In this document: positions 19,201 to 30,993 of the stretch, one piece after another
Layout of the letters: each line of letters starts with the position of its first letter
How positions within the stretch are numbered: the first letter of the stretch is position 1
Assembly (NCBI GenBank): GCA_000727475.1
Contig: KL647291.1
Location: forward strand, 3,908,992 to 3,972,991
Direction: 5' to 3'
DNA: 64,000 nt
Source: Sarcocystis neurona
Lineage: Eukaryota; Apicomplexa; Conoidasida; Eucoccidiorida; Sarcocystidae
Translations under genes and position numbers: made by a program
The notes under the pieces: model-generated
Database searches by the model: none
Seen by the model: only the letters and a program-made list of their open reading frames with translations
Told to the model about the DNA's origin: nothing

Positions 19201-22200
19201 AGGTAGGTGTGTGGATGCTTCCGAGTGTACAGGGCCGCCCTGGCAGCACCTGGGAGCCATCTACGTATACATCTACATGTGTGTACACAAATGTGTGTAT
19301 GTGCAAATATTTCCTTACATGTATAGTTGTAGGTGTGTAGGCAGAAAGCTGTGCACGTGGCTGTACGTGTGCGTCGATAATGTACGTGCGTCTGTGTGGC
19401 TATGTGTGTTGTCTCCTCGCATGGAAGCAGCTGGATACATATGCCTTTGTGGATGGCGCATACCTCTGCGTGTGTCTGTCTATGTATTTGTGAGGACCTA
19501 CACATATACGTATTTATATACTCTGTACGCACTTGTACACTTGCATACAAATCTGCGGGCACGTACCTGTGCATATATGTCTGTGGAATCTTATGTATGG
19601 GCGTATATGGGTGTCCGTACTTATCTGTGGATGTGTGTGCGTGTATGTGTATACGTATGTATAGACGTATGTGTGTAGGTATGTACGTGTGTTTACGTGT
19701 CTAAGTACGTGTGTACGCATGTGTCCACGCCCCCTATACAACTCTGTAGGACTAAATCAAGGTGTGTCTGTACGTGCGGATACGCACATGTGTAGACTTG
19801 AATTAATCTGCGCCCGTCCTCTCTGCATGTGCGTGGCACGTCTGTACGGGCATACAAAGATGTACATACACGACACGTATGCATGTGTATGTAGGATTTC
19901 TTGCAGATGTGTGGAACTGCTGACGAACTTCTGCGTAGGTATCAGTCGAAAATCGGTCCCGAAGGCTTCCAGACACGGCGGCCGCACATCGGGACGCTAC
20001 GTTACGTCGACGGAGTTTCCTTCAAAATTATGGATCTGCCTTCTCTGCTCCCTGGCGCACACCAAGTCAGTCAAAAATACAAAAGAGAGACAGAACGAAA
20101 CAGAAAACTCACCCGCGTTTCAGGTGTGTAGGGGATGCCGTCTGCGACCCTCCTGCGCATGAACAGAGAGAAAAACAGGGCAGATACGACAGCAACAGAG
20201 AGACACAGAGAGACACGCACAGGCAGGAGGCGGGAGACAGGAGGGAAGAGACTGAGAGACAGCCGTGACACAGAGGGGGAGACACAAAGAGAGAGACGGG
20301 TGCTGCAGAGATGGCCAGAGAGAGAGAGACGGGTGCTGCAGAGGTGGCCAGTGAAACATGAAGAGAGACGGGTGCTGCAGAGATGGCCAGAGAGCGAGGA
20401 GGAGACAAAGAAAGATGTGTAGATGGAGAGGCTGAAGGGAGAGGGGTACGTAGGTAAGGAGTGCCCGTGAACAGGCAGCTGAAGCAAGAAGGGTGGAACA
20501 GGCAACATACACAGAAAGGGAAATGTACAAGGTAGAGACACGAGGAACACTTGTCGACAGCTAAAACAAAGCACTCGATATGTATATATATGTGACAACT
20601 GCGGAGTGCTATTTGTCTCTCTCTATGTGTATTGGCGTGTCTGGTTCGCAGTCTATTTGTGGTTCTCTGTATTTTCTATGAGCCACTACCATATGGAAGG
20701 ATACCACGTCCCTCTCTCGTTGAGAATGTCTTCCTGGCTGTCTCTGCATTTGCTGACTACCTCTTGTCGAATGTCTAGACTTCCGTATTACCCGCGGCCA
20801 GCGCCACAGGAGACTTTGCTGCCTATGTCTGGCCGTCGTCCTCTACCTAGCTCTTCCTATCGCCCATCGAACAGGGCGCAGAGAGACGACCGAGAGAAGC
20901 AGCAGGGAGCTGAGGTGCCGCCCAGCTGAAAATCTAGATGCACACGCACCAGCTTAGATAGGAAAGCACTTACACATTGCCACAGGACGGGCAGACATAT
21001 AGACACAAAGGCACCAGCGTATATATATATGTGTAGACAGAGGGGACGTAGAAAGAGCGGGGGAACCTATCCGTCACTCTCCAGCCTTTACGTCTGTGCC
21101 TACATACTGTGTTGATGTGCTGCTCGATCTTATTCTTCAAGTGTTCTTCCCGTTTTACCCAAGACTCGCGGCTGTTGCTGCTCCTGTCTCGCTGCTGCTG
21201 CTGCAGTTGTCTAGCTGCCGCTGCTGCGATGCTTCTGCTGCTGCTCTGTCCACGTGCATCCAGCAGATACCACATCCCGTGTCTATATATATATATATGT
21301 ATCTACGCGGTCGGACATGCGTGCGTACGAGAATTGCTCTGTCTTTCAGAATAGCAAGGATTGGAAAACAGAAACAGGCAGCTATAAGGCAAGAGAAGTA
21401 CATAAATATACACATACATATATATGTGCAAACGTCTGTGTACGCGTACGTATTTAGACATGTAGCGACTACGTTGTCGACGGAAGAACCGTCTCGTCTC
21501 ATTAGATCTCTCACCACACACGTACATGTAAGGCATATATATATGTATATGTGTGTGTGTATACGTCCGCGTATATATCCATGTCAAATTGCAGAGCCCC
21601 TGTTATAAAGAGAGAGAGACGTACACCAGCAGGTGCTTGTGCACGGCTGGGGACAGCTGAAGCGCCATCCCCACGGCTGCAGGCTGTGACACTGCTGCTA
21701 CACTTCTGCTGCTGCGCGTACATATATACATATATATAGAGAGAGAGAAAGAGTGAGACGTAGATAGATAGTCAGACAGACAGATAGATAGGTGAATAGA
21801 TATATAGATATAGATAGATAGGTAGAGGTAGACAGATAGATATAGATAGATAAACAGACACGTGCAGACAGATAGATAGATACATAGATAGATAGATAGG
21901 TATAGGTAGATAGATATGGGTAGATAGATAGGTATAGATAGATAGATACATACTGATAGATAGATAGGTAGATAGATAGATAGATATAGACAGACACGTA
22001 TAGATAGATATAGATAGACAGATGGATAGATACATACATACATACATACATGTGTACAAAGACGTGTATGAAGGTCTATGTAAGCATGTCATTGTTCACG
22101 CAAATACAGATGGATACGCACATGCAAAAATTCATGTATGCCTCTTTGAATATAGACATATATAGATAGAAGTACATAAGGAGACAGATGAGTGGAGAGA

Positions 22201-25200
22201 TAGATATACATGGATAGACAGATTGATATAGGTGAACTGATATAGATAGGTAGATACAGGTGAATATAGACAGATAGATATTGACTGCAGCCTTCATCTC
22301 TCCGAGCTGGGACGTGTCTGTCGACGACCCTGACGCGTACGGCGGCAGCTTTCTGCATGCTGAACGTCTGTGCCTGCTGCTGCTGCTGCGCCGGTTGCGG
22401 ACGTTGTGCGTACCCTCAGGACAAGCAGAAAGGCATGCGCGTGCTGCGCCACCTCTACCGATCCCGCCTGCTCGTGTATGTTATCGACGTGGCGCGCGGC
22501 AGCAGCGTCTTTGCATCACCAGAAGCGGCAGCGGCTAAAACAGCAACAGCGGAGCCAGGGGCAGCTGTCCGCGAAGAAGAGCAAAGGGCAGCAGGCGTGG
22601 CCGCTGCAGCAGAGTCACTTCTGGTGGATACTACTGAGAAGCAAAACGTGGATGCAAGGCTCTCTTCCGCCGTCGACAACGTAGACGCGGCTGTGTGGTC
22701 TGCGGCTGCTGCTTCGGCTGCTGCTGCTTCTGCCGCGGATGCTGCAGTTGAGGCTCCCGAGAATGACACCTCTTGGCCTGCGCTTACTGATGTGACATCT
22801 GCGCCTGCTGTTGCTGCTACTTCTGCGTTCGGCGCTGCTGCGACCGCTTCCCCTGCGGTGCCGCTGAGTCCTGGTGCCGCTGCAAGCGGCGCCGATTCGG
22901 CAGCGCCGAGCACGTGGCCTCTCGCACCAACAAGGGGAGATCCTCTCGAGGATTTTCTGTATTTGCGAGAAGAAGTGATGCGGCACAGTCGCTTCAACGC
23001 CGCGAAGAAGGAGCTGGTAAGTTCCCTCTCTTTTTGTCAGCAAGCAAGCACCTGGGCGCGTGGTGGCACGCCGAGACACTGCGTTAGACGCAGGCTTCCC
23101 TCTTGCCGCAGGACTTGTCTGCGCGCATGCGGAGCACTAGCAGTTCCGACCTGACGCTTCCGCACGTACGTCTTTCTTACCGGAGTCTGCGCTAGCGGCA
23201 AACACGCCTGCTACGGAATTATACGCATACAGGTGTGCACAGTCCACAGAGTTCTCTCCTGACTGCACTAGAAAGGAGCCGGTGGTACAAGAAGAGAAGC
23301 AACAGCAGCAGTACTGTAGAAGGAGGCCCTGCAGGGAATAGTGCGGTTTTATGTTGTTCGCGAAAAGAGAGAGCTGTGCCCCGTCCCGCGTGGCCAAGCT
23401 CTGCCTCGGCGTGCGGGTGTGGCCGCTGAGTTTTGCGTAAACATATGTGTCTCTAACACAGACGTGCTGCCTGTGCGCGTGCAACGAACGTGTAGCAGGC
23501 AAGTCGTGCTGCGCAGCGCAGACGTGGACACGTGCACTGCCCGTCTTGGCATTCTTCGGCACTAGCTCCACCAACACCGCCCTGCTACTGCGGCTGAGGG
23601 CTACGCGACGCGCACGCACGCATCACAGCAACACACAGGGTTTCGCGTGCGCTCGTGTGAAGGCAGCGGCCTGCGCAGCTCACTGCACGGCCGTGGAGGA
23701 GCGCTGCATGCGGGGGGGAAGAAGAAGGAGAAATTTGGGGGGGGGTTGATAGTAGGGCGGCAATGCATGCGCGAGCCAATTGAAGCGGTGCTGCCTTCAC
23801 AGGCGGAATTGTCGGGCACCGTCTGCACACGCGCAGGCTTACGAACTGCGTTATTGAGTCTCTTTATGGGGAGCGCTACGTACCTCCGCACACAGAGCCC
23901 GGGGGGACTGCATGCATGCATCTAGAGGGACAGCGTGCACCCGCGCAGACCCTTGGGGGACTGGTCGCATGCACCGCAAAATGGTGGGGATCGCACGTGG
24001 GGGCGGACTTGTGCAGGCTGCAACCGTCCATCTGTATGTGGGGGACTGCATGCGCGTGTCTCTTCCCGCTGCCCTGCGACCATGCGCCGCGGAATATGGG
24101 GGGTATTGTGTGCACACGCGTGACCGTGGCTGGGGGACGTGCGCGCTCCTGCAGTTTATTGCGCACTGCACGCCCAAACTTCTTCAGGGGCCCGGCGCTG
24201 CAGGTGCGTGCGCCCTGTGGCTCTGCGTGGTCCGAGCGCACTGACGTGCATGCAGAGCGGGGGGGGTGAATACACGCGCTTGCCTGAGCAGCCTCTCTTT
24301 GCAGGTGCGCGCTCGTGGCCCGCTCAAAAGCGTCGCGGGGTGGGCAATGTACTGCGTAGTAGTTTTTCGTGTGCGACGCTCAGCAGCGGCTGTCCGCCAA
24401 GCGACGCATGCGAGGAGATGAGGAAGAAACGCAGCAGGCGAGAAGGCGAGGGCGTGCTGCGTGCGCGCTTGTCCTCGACTGGAAGAAATGTCAACCAGCA
24501 CACCGCCGCGTGCGTATCGAGCTGTCAAGAAACTTCTTGTTCTTCCTGTGTGTGTCTTCGTGTCGGGTCAGTCCTGTCCACATACGTATATGTGTGTACT
24601 TGTGTGAGTCTATCTGGTAGTAGCTACTTAGGACTACTACGACGTACATACATACAGACGTACATACAACTATGTAGGCACTGTTGATGTGTACACAGGT
24701 ACATGCAAATGCCTGCAGCACACTTACCGATGAGTGCGAAGCTCCATACGTGTGTGCACGTGCATACATACATGTGGGTGTCTTCGGAGCAATCAGACTG
24801 CTGCAGGATAGTATGCTTCTACTAAGGGCACATACACATATATATAGTCATCCGTATATATACATAGGTGTGTAGGTGCCTGAGTGTGTTGCTGGAGGGT
24901 GGTGTGTGTGCTCGCAGGTGATCGCTACAAAATGCGACGCCGTACACAAGGCGTCGTTATATCATCTCGATTCTCTTTTCTTCCGTCTAAAAAGTCGCTT
25001 TCCGCATATCCCAGTAGTCGGTGGGGCGTTCCCCCAAGAAAGACCACACTTTAGCGAACAGCGCAAGAAAGCAGCGGCAGTTTTGTGCTTTTGCCCCTCC
25101 ACAGGTGTCTCCGCTGCCTGCGCAGAGAATTCGTTCGTGCCTCCTTCTCCTCCTGCCTTCGTCTGTCTCTTCTGTTCTTGAGTCTACGAAAACACTCGAG

Positions 25201-26722
25201 CTCCCCGTTCACTAGCAAGAAGCCTTCTGCCGCCTGGACATTTCTTGTTGTTCAAAAGCAGCAGCAGCGCGCTTCTCTCTCTCTCTATTCCTTTTGGCTC
25301 TTCCTAACTTCAGCAAGGCACAACGTTTCTGCCCGTCCCCTCTCTCTGATGCCACGCGTATACGTCCGCAAGCACGCGAGCCGGCGAAGCGCCGGCTGCT
25401 CTTACACGTAGCACATACATAACGACACATACAAATGCACACACATAAACACATATATGTATATGAAGGGAGGTGTGTATCCACGTAGATAGGCAGACAC
25501 GTAAATAGACACGCGCACATTCGTCTGCTGCTGCAGGGGACCAGAAGGTAATCTACGTAAAGCGCCGTACTTACGTATGTGCATAAAACGTGTATTTGTA
25601 TCATCGGTAGAGACTGTTATACGCATTTCTTTCTCTCTCTCTCTCTATATATATATACATATATATACATTCCCTATATATATCTGTGGACGAGGAGGGT
25701 CTAAGAAACGGGTAACCGTTCGGGGAATGTATTCTTCTCGGTACGTCTATATATACGTCTGCGTCTCTGCGTCGGTGTGCAGCTTCGGCAGACACATGCA
25801 GGGACGCCGACACAAATACGAAAATATGGACGTGTACACAGACGGACCTCAATTGCCCAACAAGAGCCTCAAAAAAGCAGCGCGTTGACAGCAAGTTTCA
25901 TCGCCCTGGCGTTGTTTGTAGCTTCCACTTACACGTTTGTGCGTATCTAGGAAAAGAATATATATAAATAAATATATATACATACATATGTGTATTACCA
26001 AGTCAGAGGAGAAGAGAGACAGCTCTCTCTCTCTGGAAGCAAGCACAGGCACTTCCATGTATCGGGCAAGGAACCTGGTTGTAGACACGTGTGTACACAC
26101 ATAACGACCCGTATGCAAATCTTCACACATAACTACATAAATACAAATCGATATACGTCTGCTCCCGTGTACACACAAGTATACTCGTGTATTTGTAGAC
26201 CTTTGCATATGTGATTTATTTGAAGCGATCCCCCGGAGGAACCTACTTAATACCAAAGGAGTCCCTACATATATAGACATGGATATACACACGTAAATCA
26301 ATATACGTCTGCATTGGTATGCATCTAAGTATACGTGTGTAAATGTAGAGCTTTGCACATGTAGTATTTGTGGAGAAATTCCCTAGGGGACCCTTTCAAA
26401 TACTGAGGAAGTCCCGCCGACTGACACGCAAACGCGTAGAACGGCAGGGAAGCGAGAAACGTGAAAATCAAACTGCCCCTCTCCTCTGCTGCCTCCAGGG
26501 ACGTCGGCCCGATTCGGCCTGGGACTCCAGGAGGCCGTGGCCTGCATCCGTCAACTGCTGAGTCCTGAGGACTGGCTAGTGAAGCAACGACGCATGCAGA
26601 TGCAGCAGCCTGTAGAAGACTTCTTCTTGCCGAACTCGGAAGAACGGGCTTGGGTCAGTTTACAGCGTTGTGTAGGCAGTGTGTTAGTTGAGGTCATATA
26701 CACTCTTGCGCAGCATGCGTAG
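16246..26722 (+). CDS. obg: Obg-family GTPase, seven exons
   Basis: Exons: about 16246-16512, 18700-18968, 19939-20065, 22420-23016, 23112-23165, 24918-25020 and 26499-26722. All joins are GT/AG and phase-matched, giving about 546 residues. The Obg fold is seen as GYGGHGGDVILEG, then VAAGGRGALA and GEKVFLELELRLLNDVALLG across exons 1-2. The GTPase motifs are G1 GAPSSGKT, G2 Thr in GFQTRRPHIG, G3 region DLPSLLPGAH, G4 ATKCD and G5 GTSARFGLGL. G3 has Ser where the usual DxPG has Gly. Exon 4 holds an Ala-rich insert of about 145 residues between G3 and G4. Obg proteins act in ribosome assembly, often in organelles. Exon 1 has no in-frame ATG (open only from 16195), so the true start is upstream. 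The last exon may instead end at 26653 (GTCAGT donor) and join a short exon at 26907-26984. Confidence 0.85.
17040..18520. repeat. Intron 1 of the Obg gene: TA and ACGTATAC microsatellites
   Basis: Most of the intron between 16513 and 18699 is alternating purine-pyrimidine sequence: ATATATATATGG near 17100, a GT run at 17838-17856, and ACATACATATACGTATACAT words at 18230-18360. Long open frames cross it on both strands (for example 18128-18718 plus and 18232-19260 minus), but they are Tyr/Thr/His/Val-rich microsatellite translations. Confidence 0.65.
19100..19740. repeat. Intron 2 of the Obg gene: GT/ATGT-rich sequence with a run of ten G
   Basis: The intron 18969-19938 is rich in TGTGTATGTGT and GTACGTGT words and holds a homopolymer of ten G at about 19173-19182. 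The frames of 187 and 102 residues that cross it are Cys/Val/Tyr-rich repeat translations. I see no coding segment. Confidence 0.6.
20285..20400. repeat. Three-copy tandem repeat in Obg intron 3
   Basis: GAGAGACGGGTGCTGCAGA followed by GATGGCCAGAG or GGTGGCCAGTG occurs at about 20291, 20324 and 20363, so spacing is about 33 and 39 bases. It sits in a purine-rich (GA) stretch at 20070-20430 inside the intron 20066-22419. Confidence 0.8.
20720..20929 (+). other. Protein-like open stretch inside Obg intron 3
   Basis: The end of a plus-strand frame (20606-20929) has a mixed composition (RPAPQETLLPMSGRRPLP, then SNRAQRDDREKQQGAEVPPS) unlike the surrounding repeat translations. It is not needed by the Obg model, whose exons on either side join in phase and match the family (GAHQ joined to DKQKGMRVLRHLY). 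It may be chance or a remnant. Confidence 0.2.
21740..22285. repeat. GATA tetranucleotide repeat region
   Basis: About 500 bases of imperfect GATA/GACA tetranucleotides (TAGATAGATAG words with CAGACAGA interruptions), densest at 21765-22035 and again at 22160-22280. It lies in intron 3 of the Obg gene. Minus-strand frames across it read as repeated Ser-Ile-Tyr-Leu and are not genes. Confidence 0.95.
23720..24270. repeat. G-rich degenerate repeat in Obg intron 5
   Basis: Segments of roughly 100 bases of the form GGGGGACTGCATGC ... ATGCGCCGCGGAATATGGGGGG ... CACGCG recur from about 23890 to 24160, with related G runs at 23710-23755. The minus strand reads them as repeated Cys/His/Pro phrases. 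They lie between exon 5 (ends 23165) and exon 6 (starts 24918). No gene is seen. Confidence 0.55.
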
Positions 26723-26989
26723 ACGTGTACGTTGCGCGCCAGGTAGGGCAGGACGCGTCGGCGATGACGCGGCGGCCTTCTTACAGAGTGGCACTTGCTG
26801 CAGACGTATAAACGCGTTGCAGGCACACATTTAAATATACGCAACGTGGAGAGATTATACACATATAGGTGTGGCTGTGTGCGTACACGTAGGTGGGGGT
26901 GTCAAGTGTTCGTACGAGCTCAGCAGTGAGCATATCTCTGAGCAGCTTCACACGCATGCAGTTGAAAAAACGATTTGCGGTTGAAAGGC

Positions 26990-28430
26990 CGGATGTGGAA
27001 GGAGACGGCTATGGCCGCTATGTAAAAAGTGCGTACCCAAGCACCGATATCTGTCTTCGTATGTATATGTAGACATTCTTACACACTTACATTTCCCACC
27101 CATATATATATATGTATTCATATATAGACACATTCATTTTTATACGTACATACGTATTCCATATATATATATATATATATATATATTACACAGTGTATGC
27201 GAGCATACGCTCAAGTGCGTGTGTAAGCATCAGCATATATGTGCAATACACATACTCTCTCTATATATATCCCTCTGTATATGCGTCTGCGCACAGGTAT
27301 GTGTGTATGTGTGTGTGTTGGTTGGTTGGTTGGTTGCTACGCGTGTACAAATTTTTGCAGAGACGCACGTATGAGTTGTCAAGTATATACATCGCAGCAC
27401 TCCCGAAATAAATGTAAAGCTGTACAAAAAGACTTATACTAGGAGATCTGCGCACGCGTAGACGACGAAGGGGAGTACTCCACAGCAGCGACTTTGAATA
27501 TGAGAAGAAGGACAGAATCTGCACACGTATAGAGCATAACTCACACAGTCGTTTGAGCACGACGGACACCTATTGGTTCGCACATAAATATATATATATA
27601 TACGGGAATGTCAGTGCAAGTGTATGTGCGTCGGTATTGAGATAGAGAGACTGTGTGCTGGACGGCGTATGTTGGTTCACATATATATATATACATGTAT
27701 ACACGTAATGGTCGATGGAGACGTATCTGCGTCGGTATCTAAATAGAGGGACTGTGGGTCGGATGGCGTATATTGGTTCACCCAGAGATTATATATATAT
27801 ATATATATGTGTATATAGATATTATATATATATGTGTATATTTGTATATAAGTGTCGACGTAGACGTATATGTGTGCCGGGTTTTGTATGTGTGTCGATG
27901 GCATATAATTGTTTACATATGAATATATGCGTATATGAATACGCATATACGCGGACGCGTGTCGGGGTTTAAACAGAGCTACGTCCGCTGTTGTAAACAC
28001 ATACGTGTCACTACCCTTGTATATTGAGATCCTCAAGGACTTTTATATTTACGTATGCGCTCAGGGGGGAAATGTATACATGTGTGTTTGTACTTCCGTA
28101 CGCCTACATATCCACGGAAAGACAGGTATCTGCATACATATATATATATATATATATATATGTGGGCACACCGACCCCAGCGACAGGGGGGTCTATAGCA
28201 GAGAGACATATAGGCAGAGATATGCCACGCAGAAATCCACGTGTGGGCACTTACATGTAGAGTTCTAGACGTGTCACGCATATTCGTATATCGCTATCCC
28301 TGCTGGTACATTTAGGTCTACGCACCTCTCTAAAATAACTGCCCCACGTGCTTCTCCACGAGTAAGACAGCGTGTGCTGTGTATGCAGATTACACAGGAT
28401 CACACGTAGCATATCTTATCTGTCTCGCAG
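26990..28430. repeat. TA-rich intergenic stretch
   Basis: Runs of TA dinucleotide lie at 27160-27186, 27590-27602, 27790-27810 and 28138-28162, with a GGTT run at 27318-27336. The ATG-started phrase at 26956 (MQLKKRFAVERPDVEGDG) just left of this stretch is protein-like but short. Nothing else in it supports a gene. Confidence 0.6.
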
Positions 28431-28433
28431 AGC

Positions 28434-28712
28434 GTGTATATATGTGTCTGATTGTACCTAGACGGGTTATACGGGAAATCTACGTGTATAATTATACATA
28501 TGTGTATGTTGTGCAAGACCTCCATGTACACAGGTTATACACCGAACTTACATATATATGTGCATATATATGTAAATATGAATATTTTATGCAGGACATC
28601 CATGTATACAGGCTATACAGGAACTCTGCACATACATATATATATTATGCAGGGCATACACGTATACAGGCTATACAGGAAATTTCCATATGTATGTATA
28701 TATTACGCAGGG
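28434..28712. repeat. Degenerate tandem repeat, unit about 70 bp, four copies
   Basis: Each copy ends in a core like CCATGTATACAGGCTATACAGGAA. The cores lie near 28458, 28522, 28598 and 28657, separated by TATATATGTATATAT sequence. The frames 28379-28801 and 28452-28754 only translate the repeat. Confidence 0.75.
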
Positions 28713-28931
28713 GACACATGTGTATGTCGGTCGATCGCTATAAGCAGGCACTGACTACGCAGAGTATATATGGATATGTCAAGTACGGAAGACGAATATA
28801 GAGAGACATATGGACACTCAGATGATAGGGGAGGCGAAATAGATGTAAATGCGTGAATTTCGACATTTTGGCTCTGTCTGCACATACGCCCACCTGCCGC
28901 AAGGTATACATATATACATATATATAGACAT

Positions 28932-29119
28932 GTGTGTGTTTATTGTGGACTTCCTAAAGGCGTGTGTCAACTTGCAGAACAGGTCTACACGTACGTATAT
29001 AACGCAGGTGGTCGTCCCCCAGGTCTGAGTTTGCAACAAATCCGTCTCTCCGTCGAGTTTCATTTCGCCACGTCCCATGTAGAAGCGCTTGTGTATGTGT
29101 GCACACCGCCTGATGGCTA
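28932..29119 (+). CDS. Candidate coding exon, unknown
   Basis: The plus-strand frame is short but well mixed (CQLAEQVYTYVYNAGG, then GLSLQQIRLSVEFHFATSH). It opens with GTG, so it would be an internal exon. Its start is probably after a TTGCAG near 28976. A GTGTAT after GCGCTT at about 29090 could be a donor in phase 0, which would match an acceptor in front of CAACCGGAG at about 29568. The join is only suggestive. Confidence 0.25.
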
Positions 29120-29535
29120 GCTGTGTCAGGAACTATGGATGTTTTACGTGTGTACAGCTGTAGCTAGGTAGACCTACGGAAAGGCAGCATAAAATATGCC
29201 CCTTGCGTCAGTCTCCCTTTTCTGACGCTGTGAAAGGAGTAATCACATGCTATCTTCTTGTTCCATAATTCCAGTCCTGCTGCATACATATATATACACG
29301 TGTGGATGGATTATATGCAACATATAACTATGTGCACGCGCACCCAATAGATACGTACGCTCGCGTATGTGGAACGTGTGCATACGCATATCTTTAAATA
29401 CACCCATAGATGTCGGTACATGTGTAACAGATATGTATACATATATATATATATATATATGTAAATAGACGTATGTAGTTGTGGAGCACGTGTGTTTGTA
29501 TGTATATGTGTACACGTATGTGCAACTTTGCCTTC

Positions 29536-29916
29536 GTCCTGCTGTCCACTGGAGTCGTCGAACAGCAACCGGAGAGTATCGACAGCTGCACTTCTGTGTT
29601 GGTGCCCCTGCAGGCCTTACAACGGCTCTCGCTGTTTCCGCCCCCTCCCACAGGAGTGCCTGCTAACGAAGGTGCTGCCGTGTTTTCTCCTCCACCGTTC
29701 ACCAAAAGCAGCGCAGAAGCCTACGCAGTACCTGTGTCTTCTTTGCCGTCACGCAGCAGCAGCGCCCGGAACAGCGTCAGCGGCGGCATCGCGAACCAGA
29801 GCAGCAGCCGCCGCAGCGGGGAAGGCAACACTAACAATAGCAGCGGCACAGAAGATGGGCAGCCAGTCGTCGCAGATGCTGCGGCTACCTTGCTCCCGAG
29901 CAACGAGACGCAGTAA
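29536..29916 (+). CDS. Candidate terminal exon of a Ser/Pro-rich hypothetical protein
   Basis: This frame is open from the microsatellite at 29479 to a TAA at 29916. The protein-like part starts near 29553 with VEQQPESIDSCTSVLVPLQ and continues with a Pro/Phe segment (LFPPPPTGVPANEG, FSPPPFTKSSAEAY). It ends in a Ser/Asn/Thr-rich tail of low complexity. No domain is recognised. The first ~20 residues of the open frame are repeat translation, so an upstream exon is expected. A competing frame (29492-30322) reads Ala-rich over the CAG part. Confidence 0.38.
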   Translation, partial: VLLSTGVVEQQPESIDSCTSVLVPLQALQRLSLFPPPPTGVPANEGAAVFSPPPFTKSSAEAYAVPVSSLPSRSSSARNSVSGGIANQSSSRRSGEGNTNNSSGTEDGQPVVADAAATLLPSNETQ

Positions 29917-30498
29917 AGGAAGGCAGCGGCAGCGCCACGTTCCTCTGAGGAATCTATACGGTCGAGTATTCAAGCAAACTATACTTGTCAACAGACAACG
30001 ACAAATTAAAGTATCTATTTGTGCGTGGACCTCCGCGTCTGCACCGGTCTACACAGAGACGAGAAACAGACACAGAGGGAATGCTGTACACTACAATCTC
30101 CCAAATTTATCGACGCGTCAGTCCTCCCTCACAAACATACCCTGCTTATGTGTGTGTATGTATGTATGTATAGTTATTTTGTACGTATCTTCCCTTTGTA
30201 GCTGCGTTTCGTCTCGCCTCTGCACACAGTCAGACACGAGAACGCAGGGCTGCACAGCGCAGTCGCGGAACTACGCGCTGCTGTGTACCCACTGTCGATC
30301 AAACGGATCAAAAGGCATGTGAAGACTCTGCTACGTAGCTCCTACTGAATCCAAACTAACCTAAACAGTAAACATAAGCTTCTGTCACCCACATCTATCA
30401 CTACGAAAAACATATATTCAAATATGTATATATATATATATATGTGTAGAGAGATTTGTCCAAGCACCTCAGTGTACAAACGCCTCTATGACTCACGA

Positions 30499-30534
<36 letters not shown>

Positions 30535-30993
30535 GTACATGTTTTTCTTACATAAGTATACACGTATACATGTTTGTCATATATATATATATACATATAT
30601 GTGTGTATACTTGTTCGTCTTGCAGAAGTATACACATGTACGTCTTTATTGTCTTGTGTGAATACGCACATCTGTACTTTCGTGCGTGTGTAGCGGCACG
30701 GAACAGGCACAACAGGCATGCCTGCACATAATAGATGGCGCCCGTACATGTACACCCGTTAATCCAACACCTAGATATCCACACATATGCGCCAGCGCAT
30801 GCGCAGAAGTAGTACAGACTTGACTGCAGACGAAGTGCGCAGACGCGTACGCTCGTGTTCTCAGAAGCGCCCTGTTACACCGAGGTACGCGTAGATGTGC
30901 ATATATAACGTGGTTGTATGCATGTGCACGCATGTGTGTATATTCCGTGTCACTACGTGTGCGCATATATGTATATATGCATGTATTCCTTCA

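Noticed and set aside
18232..19260. 342-residue minus-strand open frame over Obg exon 2
   Set aside because: The plus strand here encodes the Obg P-loop with family-matching flanks. The minus frame is a shadow extended by ACGTAT microsatellite.
21603..22051. Minus-strand frames rich in Ser-Ile-Tyr-Leu
   Set aside because: They are direct translations of the GATA repeat.
27318..27336. GGTT run as a telomere-like repeat
   Set aside because: It is five copies of GGTT with no TTTAGGG heptamers; it is a simple microsatellite.
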